The notes beneath the pieces were generated by a model. The model worked only from the letters and a program-made list of their open reading frames with translations. It ran no database searches and had not been told where the DNA came from. The position numbers and the translations under genes were made by a program. DNA of 64,000 nucleotides from Carallia brachiata (lineage: Eukaryota > Streptophyta > Magnoliopsida > Malpighiales > Rhizophoraceae): NCBI GenBank assembly GCA_021464245.1, contig JADCRB010000026.1, forward strand, positions 1,506,639-1,570,638, written 5' to 3'. Positions 13,343-27,438 of this stretch are shown piece after piece (position 1 is the stretch's first letter; the number at the start of each line of letters is the position of its first letter).

Positions 13343-15964
13343 AGTTTTGTACATGCGTCTTGGAATTCATTTTTGTCATTCCTTGGCCCAATTGTCTATT
13401 TTTTTCCCAATTTTTTTAACTAATTGGTTTGTAGCCTTCTGATTTTGGGCTAGTTATCATTATTTTTTTTCTTTCTTTTTGGAAATTTCGTTGTAAAGAA
13501 ACGACCAATTTCGGTTTCAATGGAGAAGGATTGCAATTCTTTGTGGAAAATTGCTATTTTTTACCAAAAGTTTGTTTGGTATTAATTTCACGATAGAATT
13601 TACTTGGATCGAATTGAAACTACACTAGAAGGCTGTTGATTTCATTTGGTAAGTGAATTCATATGGTTGATATGTATCTTAAAAATTTTGAATTGAATTG
13701 AATTGAATCAGCCATTTTTGGCACAGAGTCTTTGGATTGGTAAACTTCAATTTATTTTATTGATTAATTTCATTGTTCATAGATAATTCTTTCTAGTACA
13801 TGGAAATTAAAATTACTAAATTTTCCCTGATCTTATATAATTTAAAAAGAATTGTCAATCCTTCGAGGGATGGAACACCACCTCACCCCCACTTCATTGT
13901 ATGGCAGACCCCCTCAAATCATATGCTAATTTGCTAACTTTGTTTTAAATTAGGAAATTACAAAATTATATTTGAGAATTCACCCTAATGAAATTCCATG
14001 TAATTTTTCTATTAGTTAAGATTGTAATACAAGTTTATCGAGAAGTCATGAATTGTTAGATTTTATAGATCTTATATCTGCTTCCACAGTGAAGCACTGG
14101 ATTTTGAGTAAAAATTATGTCTTCAGATTCAATTTGCAGCAAAAGGAAAGTTAGAATCTAGAAAAGACAAAGCAATTTGCGGCAAAGCAAATTATATCAA
14201 ATGGGTTACAAGGATTTTAGTTCCTGGCAAAGCATGAGATTTTAACCAGAATAAGTCATTTGTTCAAAAATAACCAGACCAAGCCGAAATCTACATAGAA
14301 GGGGCGGCTAAAGTATGGGTTTGGCATTTGATTAGGCATCGCATGTTGGATTAAAATGGTAGATTATGACAATTTATTTGCTTAAATTAATTTGCAACTG
14401 CACTCGAATTGTGAGTAGTTTGTTATTGACTGAGTTCCTGATCTTGACTTACTTATGTTGTCAAACCTTTTCTCCTTGCATCTAATCTACACACAGTAGA
14501 AATAGCTTGAGCAAAATTTAAATGATTCATCTTGTCGTTCTAATTATATGTAAACTTTATTAAAAGAGCTGAACAGAATGACCTTTGCCCTATACATGAC
14601 CAGGGCACTAAAGTTACTATTTGGAACATTATTCATTTATCAAAATTTAATTTATTCATGCTATGTACTTATTTAATAGTCCAAGGTATTAAATTTAAAA
14701 TGTTACTAGATGATAAACGCTGATCACACAATGACTTTTTTTTTTGTTTGTTTGTCGAGAAAGAGACAATACAAACAAAATTTTTGAAATAGTCATTTTA
14801 TTATTTGACAGTAAAAAGTAATAATAATTTTTATTAACAGCAGCTAACAACAATCAATAATCAGCAGACAAGAAAATTTTAATTATTTATTTTTTTTCTT
14901 AGTGTTCCTATCAATTTTTAATAATCTAAATATGCTAACAGAAAGTAAAAAAAAGAAAAAGGAATTTTTGAAGGTATGAAATTTCTGAATAATTTATGAT
15001 ACAAAACATAATGAAGTCATATCTTATATGTATATTTTAAATTAAATAAAAAATATTTTATATAATAGCCTATTAGCAATATTTTATATGTATATGTGTA
15101 ATGTGTGTGTGTGTGTATTCTGTTTGTTATTTTTTTATTAAAGGGCACACATAATGAAAAAAAAAGGGGTATTTCTATAATTAAGAAGCACAATTTGACC
15201 AGCCCACAAAATTATTTGTATTTTCTCACTGTTTTGGCGAGACTAAAAATTGGTGAGATCCAAGTAAATTTTGCTTACTTCTCTTTCTTTCTTTTAAGTA
15301 GTCATACAGACATTGAAAAATTCTCTTTTTTCGGTCTTTTCTTTCTCATCCTTCCCCACAAATTTGTGATTCTTAAGCAATAATGAGACCCATCGGAAAG
15401 ATTTAATTTTGTTTATGTTCCATTACGTAACGGCTCATCATACCTTCCCACAAAAGAATAACAATCAAAACTCATTCATATACATCCAAGTTCCATCTGT
15501 GTTGCCCTGCTTATATATATTTAAATAAAGTTCGGATACCTAGCCATAGGCTGCTAGATATAGAACAGCCATAAAAGTTTCATCCAGCTGAAGAAAACAA
15601 TACATATAACTTTCTCGCATAAGATCATTTGAATAGTAGTATGTACAGTGCAATTTGCAATATACTCGGAGACACAATGAACTTAAAAATCCTTTCTTTT
15701 TTATTGAAAGAAAATAGTGTGTTCATATAAATCAAATTCGTACACCGATTTGATACGAAAGTGTTAGAAAGGCTTGCATACGAAAGGAAAATAAAATGGC
15801 CAAAATAACGTATAATTAATATGATCAAAATGCCTAATGATTAAGCGGGTACGAATCCCGTAACCAATCCGCTTAATGATGGAAAAAATTAAAATTACAA
15901 TAGATCCATCTAACACTAAGACCTCAAATAAGTTTAACTCGTTTAGATAAAACTGCTGGCGGCA

Positions 15965-16545
15965 ACACCAACCACACTTCAACGGACCTGTAACGAAAAT
16001 CAACGGGATATGCCCAACATCGATTTCCTCCAATTTCCTCCAAGCCAAAGTCTGCATAAAAACACAAACACAATATAAACAAAACACAGTTACCAGCCCA
16101 AAAACCAACAACTAAATACAGTAGAGCACCTATCCTAAAAAACCCGCAACAATAGCCCATTTTTTCGAATCCTCAAGCGGCGGCAGGCCAGACGCAGAAG
16201 AGGCTGCGGCGGTGGAAAGAGACGCAGTGGCTCCATTAAATGGAGGCTGCGTCAGCGGTGGTCGTAAGGGGGGTGGCGGCGGCGCTGGCCTTGACAGAGG
16301 GAGTGCTGGCGGCCTCATCACCTGCGGCGCGAACAATAGCAGCCCTAGTAGGGGGAGCTGCGTTGGTGAAACCAGCAACTCCATCTTCGTCATTCAGAAC
16401 GACAGAGTTTGCGACAGCTGACACGGCAACACCGTTGCCAGAAACAATGGCCGAGAAGGTGAACAGGACGGCAGTCGCGTGAGGGCCACAGATCCGGTGA
16501 CAGGAAGACCATGGGTACCCTTATTGGAGATAAATCTAGGAAGTT
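15965..16545 (-). repeat. Coding-like dispersed repeat, copy B
   Basis: This is the counterpart of 2205-2668 on the other strand (see that entry for shared landmarks). It is markedly GC-rich compared with its surroundings. On the minus strand one frame ends in 'GLPPLEDSKKWAIVAGFLG' and a following frame carries the 'RCWAYPVDF' peptide shared with copy A. The frames do not join into one open protein, so this copy looks broken. Further out (about 16600-16670) is a pyrimidine-rich CTCTCT stretch on the minus strand, resembling the CT-rich leader before copy A. Confidence 0.5.
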
Positions 16546-18344
16546 AGAAACTCATGATAATGAAAAAACAGCAGTGGAGGAAGATGACAGCCATTGGGAA
16601 AGGACCAAAATGAGCAAGGAGAGAGGTGGAGGGAAAGAGAGAGGATTTAGAGAGAGAGAGAGGTGGGGTTAAGAATCCAATCAAGTTCTTAAAAATACTT
16701 TTCATTAGCCTATCACTAAGCATCATCATCTACATGACAAAACCATATAATCCTCGTTATAAAATTAGGTGTGCTTTGACAAAAAATTTCCAAAATTAAA
16801 AAAAAAAAGAATTTTGACACAAGTGAGCCTCATCTGCCACAACGTGTTTCTCTCTAACATATGGTCAATAATCCTATGATCATCTATGATTTCTCGTATT
16901 AATATTAATTCATTTTGCTGCACTAAATCGATAAAGTTTTTGCCTGGCCATATATACGTAAGCCTAATATTGTCAGCAGTCCATATACATAATAATCACC
17001 GTGCACAACCAAAAATTTTTATGTGAAAAATTATCTAGTATAAACATAAATAAGCACAAAGTTAGCAACAAAATATATTAAATTTATTAAAAAAATAAAT
17101 CGTTAAATTAATTATGTATCTTTCGTATATTATATTAAGTATATTTATATAATTTTACTCAATTTTTTATGCACAAAATAGCGGTCTCGATGCAAACGAT
17201 ATGGATCACTTAACACAATTCCCGATCAAAGATACTTTAATTTGATCACATGCATTCGTCAGAGCAATTCAACTGCGCCTTCCATCAAGTCCACCTTAAT
17301 TTGCAAGTAGATGCCGCTTTTGTTCTATTTATATGCAAATGCTCCTTCGGCTATATAAAGCCTGTAAATATCAATTGGCCTCCCTCACAAGCCACGAAGA
17401 AGAAGAAGAAGAAGAAGGAAGAAGTACAAGAAGAAGAATGCCATGTGAGATTATTTCTACATCTCTCAACTCCATTTCCTTTGACAACTTATATTAATAT
17501 TATATGGGTCAGTTAGCTATATTCTACAAGTTGCTTTGTGCGCGTTTCGGTCTGGCCGGTGGCTTCCGTGAGTGGTTTCTTCTTGAAAGCAAGAGTCATT
17601 CACTTTGATATATTATTCAAGTAAAAGTGTAAAACCCTTCCTTCATCCCAAGGGGGAGTAGGTTAATAGGTGAAAGTGCTCCCAGTTTTGTGGACAGAGG
17701 TTTGGGACAAGCTTTGTTGAATTGTGGTCTAGCAGTGCGGTGTAAAACTATGCACAAACATGAAATTTAGAATTTAGGTTACTCTACCATTAAACCTTAC
17801 AACTCACCAAAAGATATTATATTCTAATTTCTTTTGAAGCAATTCATTGTCGAGTGGACAATAAATTATTAGAAAACTTTGTGGTCTAAGTGGTAAAGTA
17901 TAAGTCTGTGCATTTTTAAACTCTAGACCTAAAACTTAAAATTTAAGTAACTCTGAACATTATGAATAATGGTTGTGTTTCATGGTAATTACAAGTCACC
18001 AAAAGTCATTATTTTCTAATTTCTTCTGACGCAATTCATTAACTTGCTTGCAACACATTTCATTGATTTGGCAATCAAATTAATCGCCGCCAATTCTTTT
18101 TAAGGTTGAACGACAAATAGAATTTCTAATTATTAATTGTTGCTTTTAAAATATGATAATATTTCTAATAAATACAAGATTAAAGCTCTGTAATTAATGA
18201 TGATAATAATAATTATCATATTCCAAAAAATTTATCAACTTAAATGGAAATTTTAAATTAATGATGATGATACTAATTTTTGAATATGATTATATTGTAA
18301 TTTATATTTATATTTCTTTAAAAAAATCGTGTGAAGTTGAGTCG

Positions 18345-18347
<3 letters not shown>

Positions 18348-18383
<36 letters not shown>
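18348..18383. repeat. (AT)n microsatellite
   Basis: An uninterrupted AT dinucleotide run of about 36 bp, roughly 180 bp upstream of the GGT TATA box. Confidence 0.95.
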
Positions 18384-18385
<2 letters not shown>

Positions 18386-18563
18386 TCATCATAGTCTGTA
18401 GGCTATTTTTTGTATTGACTAACTCTCAGTAAGTTAAAATATACTTCTTAAAATTTTAAAGACTTAGCATTTGAGGTTGTTGGAAGAAGTAACTTTTAAT
18501 TAAGAGTATTAAAAAAATCTGAAACTCTAAAAAAGAAAAAAAATTATTATTAAAAACAGAGAG

Positions 18564-18570
18564 TATAAAT
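18564..18570 (+). promoter_or_regulatory. Probable TATA box of the GGT gene
   Basis: TATAAAT in the context GAGTATAAATAG, a good plant TATA match, followed about 30 bases later by a CA-rich stretch suited to a transcription start (near 18595). The implied leader to ATG 19000 is about 400 bases and carries upstream ATGs, including a 22-codon frame at 18614-18682, so upstream-ORF control or a spliced leader is possible. Confidence 0.5.
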
Positions 18571-18999
18571 AGTACTTGCCTCCTAAACAACACTAACACA
18601 ACACACAGACTCTATGCCTAGGGAAAAAAGTAAAGACAAAAGAAGTCAACTTAAGTGGATGAAGCCCAAAAGTCAAAGATGATCTCTCCTCCAAGCCCCC
18701 AGGGACATTGACTATCCACCCATCATCTGCCAGATGATTGGCCCTTCAGAGAATCCAAAGGACTCGAAAACTATGATTGGCCTAAGAGAGAATCAGAAAA
18801 ACAAATAAGAAAACTATCAGTCAAAGAATTTTTGGGTTCTAATTTTCTCAAATGGCTGGATCCCACCAGCAGGCATAGGTTGCTGCTTTTCGGTTTACTT
18901 TCCGAGGCAGCAGAGTCCATGACCCAATGGAGGAATAATGAAGTAATTGGGGTTATTTGAAAAAAAGAAAAAGGAGGTTCTTTCTGATTCCATGAAACA

Positions 19000-21900
19000 A
19001 TGGAGGAAAAAAAAGTAAATGGGGTTGTTATCATCATGTCTTGTAAGTGTTTCTGCTAGAGCATTGTAGCCAATAATGATTTCCAACATCTTCGGCAGTT
19101 TTGTGCATTTTCATGATTCTAGACAGTGAACTAAACAGTTATGTCTTAAAAGTTTTGCACATGTTAAGATAGGAAGGATAGGCTAAGTGATGTGAAGTGT
19201 ACTGATTTTTAGTGTGAATTTAGACGGCATTATATGCTAATGGGGCAGATCGATTTTGAAGTACTTGGGACTCGCCATAAATTTTTTTCAATAGAGCGTA
19301 ATCTATAGTTTGGTGGGATTTTTAGGACTGTGGATTCTGTACATAAACAGATAAAATTTTGTGAATTTGATGTGGTTTCTTGGAAGTTGACTTCAACGTC
19401 TTGAGAAATTTAATAACGACCACAACAGATGCTTTCAAATGTTAGGATAAGCATAGATATGAATATTGAATCTAATTATTATATTTGGAATTGGTGGGTT
19501 ATCTTTCTGATGATTTGATTATAGAAGTTGGTTCCCACCTCCATTGTTGTAGAGTCTGTAGAAGTTTTGTGCACTTAAAAAAAGTCATATCAGTGCACAA
19601 GGCTGCTATACTTTGGATGTGAAAATAGGTGAAAAAGAAGAAGTTTCTACTGTTAGAACTTATGACCTTCAGGCCACAACGGAAATAATCTTTTACATTG
19701 AGGCTCACCTTTTTTAGTCTTTTTTTTTCTTTTAATACTGAGTTTGTAGTTTGTGTTGCAAATAGTCCTTGGTTTAGGTTTCAATTGTTTGGATAACTTT
19801 CATTTACTAACCTTCTCAAGCTATCTGAGCAAGGCCAATTTGAGATGTAAAATTCTGCATGGGTAGGCTGTTCCTCTTATTGTAACTGGAGAGTCAACAA
19901 TTGGGAGGGATTAAGCATATGTCTATAAGGCTTCAATTATTTAGGTAGTTTGTATTGATTGAACTTTTAAACAAGCTCACTTTCTGTGTTGTTATCCTAG
20001 ATGACGCACCTTGACAGTGTTGTTTTCAGTGGATGTTGATGTTGCAAGACTTATCTACTTTCCCACATTCTCCCCACAACACCCGTTCCATCACTATTAA
20101 ATGGAAGTGTGAAGTTGTTTTCTTCATCATGATTATCATTTCACTTCTTAATTGCAGCTCTACCGTTGTTCTGGTCGAAGTCAGTCACTGGATTTTTGTT
20201 CTTATTGCTGTTGGCCCCTGCTTCAAGCGCTGCTAATGGAAGTGGTCCAGCCAAACATAGACCCCAGGAAATCGTGGCACAACATGGAGTTGTAGCTACT
20301 GATGATGGTAGATGTTCTAAAATTGGGATGGACACTCTTCGTAAGGGAGGTCATGCAGTTGATGCAGCCGTAGCTGCAGTACTTTGCTTAGGAGTTGTGA
20401 GCTCAGCTTCAAGTGGCATTGGTGGTGGAGCCTTCATGATGACCAGAACAGCTAGTGGGGAGGTAAAAGCATTTGACATGAGAGAAGTTGCTCCTGCAAG
20501 GGCTTCCCAGGTATTTGTATGCACTTAAATAATTTGAAACCTCAGACAGTGTAACCATTGCAGTACATTGCGATAGACTTTCTCAAAGAGAATCCTTTCT
20601 TTCTATCAGAATATGTATGCCGGCAATGCTACTATAAAAGCTAGTGGTGCGCTGTCCATTGCGGTTCCTGGGGAACTTGCTGGCCTACATAAAGCTTGGG
20701 AACTGTATGGGAGGCTTCCATGGAAAAGGCTGGTATGGCCAGCCGCAAGACTTGCACGCAAAGGATATAGGATTTCACCATACCTTCACATGCAGATGGT
20801 TAAAACACAATCAGGAATCCTTGCAGATAAGGGGCTTCGAGATATATTTACATCAAATGGTAGCCTACTGCAGCCAGGCGATATATGTCTGAACAAGAAA
20901 CTAGCATTGACACTCAGAAAAATTGCAGAATCTGGCATACAAGTCTTTTATAATGGATCAGTAGGATCTAATTTGGTACAAGATATTCAAAAGGCTGGAG
21001 GTATCCTGACAATGGAGGACTTACAGAGTTATAAAGTGAAACTCAGAGAACCAGTCTCAGGCAACTTTCAAGACCTTAAAATATTGGGCATGCCTCCTCC
21101 TTCTTCTGGGGGCGCTTCTATGATGCTGGTAAATATATTTGTGTCCTCGTTTTATTTCATGCTTTGAAGAAAATGGCAATAACATCAGATAAATAATTTT
21201 TGTTGCCACAGATTCTGAACATCCTTTCCCTATTTGGAGTCCCCTATGGCTTTTCCGGGCCCCTTGGAATTCATAGAGAAGTTGAAGCTTTGAAGCATGC
21301 ATTTGCTGTGAGGATGAATCTTGGGGATCCTGATTTTGTTAATGTAAATGAAGTCCTAGCCAACATGTTGTCTCCTGAGTTTGCAGAAAAGTTGAAGCAA
21401 ACCATATTAGACAATAGGACTTTTAATGCCAGTCATTATGGCGATAGGTATGATGCTTTATCCCAGATATTATAACGAAAGTTTATTTGAACTTTTGTAT
21501 AAATTACGTCGTGGCTGTGGCTTATTCAAAAAACTCAATTTTCCTAGTGCCCAAGCCCAATTCAAGCTTAACAGTTGTATGAAACTAAAAAATTTTTTAG
21601 GGCATTTTTCAGTGTTTTAGTTGAAGGTTGGGGCTTTATACTAATAGGTTGTCTAATTAAGGCCTGAGAGAAGCCACAGCATACATCCCTTTCTCCTTTC
21701 TGCATAGATGTGCTTGCAATTGTATGACAGGATCTTTATCAACATTTGTTATTTTTAAATACGGTATCTGCTCGAAATTGTAAATTCATGCCTCTATGTG
21801 CAAATTGTATAATTTATGTTGTAGAAGTTGTCATCATCAACAAGTTGACTACAGATGATCAAGTTGCCGAGAGTGTAGCCTGTGTGAACTGGTTTGGTGA

Positions 21901-24209
21901 CATTTCATATAACTGTCTCTTTTTATACTTTATTAGATGGATAACTATATGCATCTACTCCTATCCCATTTAAATTCTAGTTGGATATGTTCTTGTATCT
22001 GTGCAGAAACAATTATATTATAAATCCTACTGATGCAAAGCATACAATTTATGTGAAGCAAAGTACTGGAACTGCAAGTATAGTAATGTACTTGGCAGTT
22101 GACTGAAGACAGGCCTATTAACTTACTTATCTCACAGTGTCCATCTCTTAATTTAGAGATTATTGTGGCATATATGCAATACCATCTCTACTAAATCCAT
22201 GCTGTCTCAGGTGGAATCAGATCCAGGATCATGGCACCAGCCATGTATCCATTGTAGACAAAGAAAGAAATGCTGTCTCCATGACCAATACTGTGAATTC
22301 ATACTTTGGTGCTCAATTACTATCTCCAAGTACGGGAATAGTCTTGAACAATGAAATGGACGACTTTTCCATGCCAATGAACATTTCTGGAAATGTTCCA
22401 CCTCCCGCACCTGCCAATTTCATCCGCCCAGGAAAGAGGCCATTGTCTTCCATGACACCAACTATAGTTTTGAAGGTGTGCTAACTTTGAGATTCTCTTG
22501 CTTGAGTTATGTTGCTTTCACGCTCAATATGCTTATTTGAAATCGCAGATGCCCAACATTTTTACTTAATTATATGGACTTTATTGACAAGAGTTCCTTA
22601 GGGACAAATAGCATGCACCATGGATCTGGGCTCCTAGTGTGGATGACATATGGCACATTTAACATACCCTTTATTACTATTTGCTCTAACTTTGTGGATT
22701 TATATCATGCCTGCTTATTTCTACAAGTGTTAGCCTTTCGAAATGCCAACATCACCTTCAGGACTGCCACATATGGGTACTTTGGTGCTTGGCAGCCCAT
22801 CTTCCTGTTGTGCCATGTTGGCAGTATGAAACTTCACACCCGCACAACATAAAGTTATGAGGCTCTGCGCCACTGTAAAATTTAAGGAAAATGTAGTTGT
22901 TTGTCTTACTGTTTGGTTGAGATCATATTGCTTGATATTAACACGATATTGGTAACTTGCAGTACTGTTAATTATTTGTCTTCTTTACTCCACAGCTTGT
23001 AGGAATCTTAATCGTTCCTTGTGTCTTCCTTACGTTTCTGCAGAATGGGCAGCTAAAAGCTGTGTTAGGTGCTAGTGGGGGAGCCATGATCATTGCTGGC
23101 ACTACGGAGGTTTTCTTAAATCATTTTGCTAGAGGAATGGATCCACTCTCTTCTGTCCGGGCCCCAAGAGTCTATCATCAGGTCCCTACCAACATCCATA
23201 TTCCTAACTTTTATCTATTGTTTTCGCAAGAAGTTTGCAACTTTTAAGCCAATATTCAGTTTTGTGATAAGTTCCCATGCTGAATGCACTCGTACAAGTA
23301 CCATGTTTTGTCTCACTATCCGCTTATAATACCTTTTGGAACCAACATGAATTTGTGATCTGAGGTAGGCTGCAGCAATGTCATCTGGGCATTTTGCCTG
23401 AGGATATTGACTTGGTTAGTTGGTCATGAAAGTACATACTTATCTAGCACTCTGAATGAGATTTATGACCTCAAACTACACCCAACCCACCGAAAACAAT
23501 TCCCTCGTGCCCCGCATCCTCCCGTCATAATTAAGACCAAAATCTTTCATCTGGTCTAGTAGGATTGAGAGAGCATAAGCATATGGGCTTGGACGAGGGA
23601 GGGAATGGCCACAAAACATGAAGACACTGTGTCTTCCAAAGTCATGAAAAATTTTAGTATCTGTAGTCTGTGCCTCTCTGGTTATATTGTATTTTAATGT
23701 CAAAAATAATGCCCCCCCAATATATGTATGTCCAAACAAAAGATCCTTGAGCACATCACAGTCACAGTTTTCCACTTTCCACCACAGGCAAGCAAAGAAC
23801 TTGGAGCAAAAGGTATTAAAATTTTCTATCTTTATTGATATTGCCTGTTGTCTGATACACTGTTTTCGTGCAGCTGATACCTAATATTTTGTATTATGAG
23901 AACTGGACTACTCCATACAACGAGCACTTTGAAGTTCCGGCCGACGTCAGGGCATTCCTTCAGGAAAGGGGACATGTCCTACAAGGACTTGCCGGAGGCA
24001 GCATTTGCCAGTTTATTGTTCAAGATTTAGAATCTTCCAAAGCAATTGGAGGCATTGGAGAGCTTGTGGGAGTTAGTGATCCAAGAAAAGGAGGGTTTCC
24101 TGCTGGTTATTGGAACTGTTCCATGATGCTGGGAAATGCAAGCCAATTGACGATTCCAATTTCCATCGAAAGTTATTCCTTATTCCAACTCATTCTCCCT
24201 TTTCATTAA
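19000..24209 (+). CDS. GGT: Gamma-glutamyltransferase / glutathione hydrolase
   Basis: Seven exons (19000-19042, 20158-20510, 20610-21128, 21212-21447, 22211-22475, 23044-23181, 23874-24209) join in frame to 629 residues. The enzyme removes the gamma-glutamyl group of glutathione and its conjugates; plant forms act in the apoplast or vacuole. A hydrophobic N-terminal segment (FLFLLLLAPASSA) acts as signal or anchor. Large-subunit motifs include SSGIGGGAF and MPPPSSGG. The autoprocessing, catalytic Thr is in DHGTSH (exon 5), followed by NEMDDFS, GKRPLSSMTPTI and GTTEVF. Exon 1 is short: its GTAAGT donor and phase fit exon 2 exactly, but it encodes only 14 residues and is the least certain part. 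The C-terminus runs 32 residues past the DPRKGGFPAGY at which relatives I recall end: TGG (24111-24113) stands where TGA is expected. Best relatives are Arabidopsis GGT1 and GGT4. Confidence 0.93.
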
Positions 24210-24427
24210 ATTGTCAACTCTTAAGAAAGGTCTTTCTTTAAAAATAAAAAGAAAAGGCGTTTGTACTTAAAAGCAATGGGGACATGAATATGTTTCAATA
24301 ATAAGGAGCATCACATAATAATTCCGCTCCTTCACCAACGTTCTTCTTACACTCTTCCCATCATAACCACCTTCGAAAATATCACGACTTTTTATCTACT
24401 TTTCGCTCTTTTTCCCTGTGATGATAC

Positions 24428-24892
24428 AGGATATATATAAATTAAGTACTAAATTTTTAAATTTTTTTTAAATTTAAATTTTAAATTTTTTTAAAATTTT
24501 ATTTAAGTTCTAAAATTTTTAATTTTTTACTAAATCAATCCATCTGTTGACAAAAAGTGATCAATCTATCAAAAAATAATTTTGACCTTATAAAAAATTA
24601 TTTAAAAAAAATAAATACATGAATTGAATATTTTTTTATCAAATAATATTCATACTATTTATTTAATTAGTGTATTTGTTAATAAAAAAATATTTAATTT
24701 ATATATTTAATTTTTTTAAAATAATTTGAATTATTTTAAACTTATTTAATAATAGATTGACCAATTTTTATAAATAAAAGGACTGATATAATAAGAAATC
24801 AAAAAATTTAAAATTCAAATGAAATATTAAAAAAATTTAAAATTTAAATATAAAAAAATAAAAAATTTAAGACTTAATTTATATATATCGCT
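24428..24892. mobile_element. Mutator-type long-TIR MITE, copy 1
   Basis: 465 bp with long imperfect inverted arms: the left end AGGATATATATAAATTAAG pairs with the right end, which reads AGCGATATATATAAATTAAG in reverse complement. It is flanked by a 9-bp duplication with one mismatch (TGATGATAC at 24419-24427, GGATGATAC at 24893-24901), the length typical of Mutator-like elements. It has no coding capacity. The same family recurs at 44429-44929, sharing the CTAAATCA-TC and TTGACC/GATCAA-type interior blocks. It lies about 220 bp past the GGT stop and may provide part of the 3' end. Confidence 0.8.
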
Positions 24893-24901
24893 GGATGATA
24901 C

Positions 24902-27272
24902 CATATTTGCATTTTGATGGGAACATTCATTCTATCGGTGATGATAACAGGTGACATAATCCACGACATGTTTCATTATACGAATATGTACAGAACAAGA
25001 CACGTAATTTAACTCACAATAAAAAATCATAACTATTTTTATATATATTTTATTAATTTATTATACATTAATTTTAATTAATTTGTACAATATATGTTTT
25101 AAAAAAAAATAAAATAAACTAAAATGTACAAAATCCACACGCTTCATCTCTCCTCTCACTCTCTCCTTCTCTCCCCTCCCTGTCACCCCCATCCACCCTC
25201 CCCCGTTTGTCTGACGTTTCCCTTCTCGAAATTGGTGATAACATTTTTAGTTACAAAATTAAAAATAACGGAAATCTTAGGTCGCCAAATAAGTTAGTGA
25301 CTAAATTGTATTCATATTATAATAAATATTGTATTTTATATAACTATAATAATAAAATGTATAATAAAAAAATACAGTTATTTTTTTCATTCACATTTTT
25401 TAATTATATTTGCACAAAATGTAATTCTAATTACAATATAATTATAATTTGACCACTAAATTATCTAGTTAAGTAACAGTATCTAATAAATAATAGGATA
25501 AAATTCAAATTTAAGGATGCCACATTGGCTTTTATCATCATTATCTAGTCTCTGATATTTGTTTTTTTAAATTAGCATGCTTTCTTCTTTTTCTTTTTTT
25601 TACTGTTTGTAACCTAACTAGTAAATGGTGCTAATTATATTTTCTTTGAGTTTGACCCATTAGATAATCGCCATGTGTTCATGATCCACAATGAAACCAA
25701 ACTTTATTATAAAAATTCATGGACAAATGCTCGAACATTGAAAAAGGGGATTCTTGAGGCAAAATTTTCTTTTTTTTTGATGTACACATATTGGGTGATA
25801 CAATATTATAATCGACAAGTTTAGAACTTTTTTATTACATCACGAAGAATTTTATTAGAATCATGTTTATCTTTCAAAACATGTAATAAATTATATAAAT
25901 GTTGAAAATAATTCTACAATTTTACGATCCGTCACACTACGCTTGCCCCCTTGTCTCATAAAAATGAATTTGTAAATTCCAAATATGAATCAATTTCGAT
26001 AACTACAAAACATTGGCTAATTTTAAATGATATAATAGATATTGGTGTAAATTTCTTTATACTGTATCAAATATTATGAGTGTAGTATAATCAACAATGT
26101 AGAAACTCTTGTAAGTTCACTACAAAAAGGAGAAATACTGTAAATTGAAGGTGTGAGCAGTGAGCCCCAAAAATTCTCCAATATCTGTGCTGCTCTCTCT
26201 TCTTCTCATTTTCTGGTAACTTTTTATTCCTACTACAGAAACTTAGTGTACCGCATTAACTGATTTCTCATCGAATAAAATTAACAAGATAGTTTGCGTG
26301 TGTGAATCATCTTACAAGCATGCTCACATATGTGCTGAAGAGCTTTTGGGCATGGCTTTTTAACAGTCCTATGAAGCTCACTGGATTTTATTGCACTTAA
26401 ATTAATGCAGCGGAGATAAATTTTACGTTGTACTATTACTCGAAAATTTCAATTATAAAAAAAAATTCTCTAAGAGCACACTCTTGACAGGTATAATGAA
26501 CAGTAAAACTGTGGACATACTTAGTAAGAGATATAAAAAGGATACAGTTAATCTAATAATATTTAATAATTTATTAATTTATTTTTTTAAAATTCAATAC
26601 ATCTCTTATAATTCTACAATAGTTTTTCAGATATAATGAAAATGTCTATATGTAAGATAATTAATGAAAAAAGAAAAAATGTTGTTGGCGACACTTAATG
26701 AGACACGCGGTAGATACATAATAATATTAAAATAATTAAAAAAATGTAATCAATTTGAAACAAATAAATAAACTAGACAATTTGCCTTTTTGTGTTCCCA
26801 TGTAGTCAAATTAGGTGCAAAATGCGACTGCTGATTGTTGCTACATATCCTTTTATTTCTAACACATTCGGAAATCACAAAAGAAGCATCCACTTACTTT
26901 AAAGCAAGACGGGAAGCTATACAAAAACTGTCAGATTTTATGTATACACCGGTTCGGCATACAAGGACACTTAATAAGCTAAAATTTACATTGCAAAACT
27001 GATTTCTGTGAATCAAAATCATTATCCCTTCTGCAGGAAGAACAATACAATTAATGGTGCTGATTTTAACTACAAACATCCCCTTGACATAATGGCTAGC
27101 ATTTTTATATGCACGCATTCTCAGATCATATAAAGGCTGCTTGTAAAATGTTAGCAGCTTGAATTGTGCCAACGTTTTCCAAAGGCACAACTCTGGCTGC
27201 TAGAGTTAACTGGATGGTGCAGCTCCTTGGAATGTTAACACTGCCAGGGTGCTAGAGCGAAATTAAGCAGGT
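24902..27272. other. AT-rich DNA between the convergent GGT and TGA genes
   Basis: No supportable gene. The sequence is AT-rich with pyrimidine patches (25140-25210). The last few hundred bases next to 27273 are probably 3' UTR of the TGA gene; the open frame at 26894-27190 (minus) has no family character. Confidence 0.55.
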
Positions 27273-27438
27273 TCATGAGGATGAGTTTGCCAATAAAGAG
27301 CTCAAAGCCCTGAGCCGTTGGAAGTACTCCCCGAACACCAGCAGGCATTGAGCAGCCTGGCGGGTGGTCAAGAACCGACACATCTGCTGCAGAGTTTCTT
27401 GGCGAAGATGGTCAGCCTGTTTAGGAATGACGGTTTAA

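Larger units (their letters stand above)
13343..18560. other. 3' UTR and intergenic DNA between receptor kinase and GGT
   Basis: The first few hundred bases are T-rich and probably 3' UTR. The rest is AT-rich with no supportable gene. It contains repeat copy B (15965-16545, minus), a short GAA-repeat tract near 17395-17440 and an (AT)n microsatellite (18348-18383). Confidence 0.6.

Noticed and set aside
23476..23775. 99-codon minus-strand frame inside GGT intron 6
   Set aside because: It lies within an intron, lacks an identifiable family, and nothing supports transcription from that strand.
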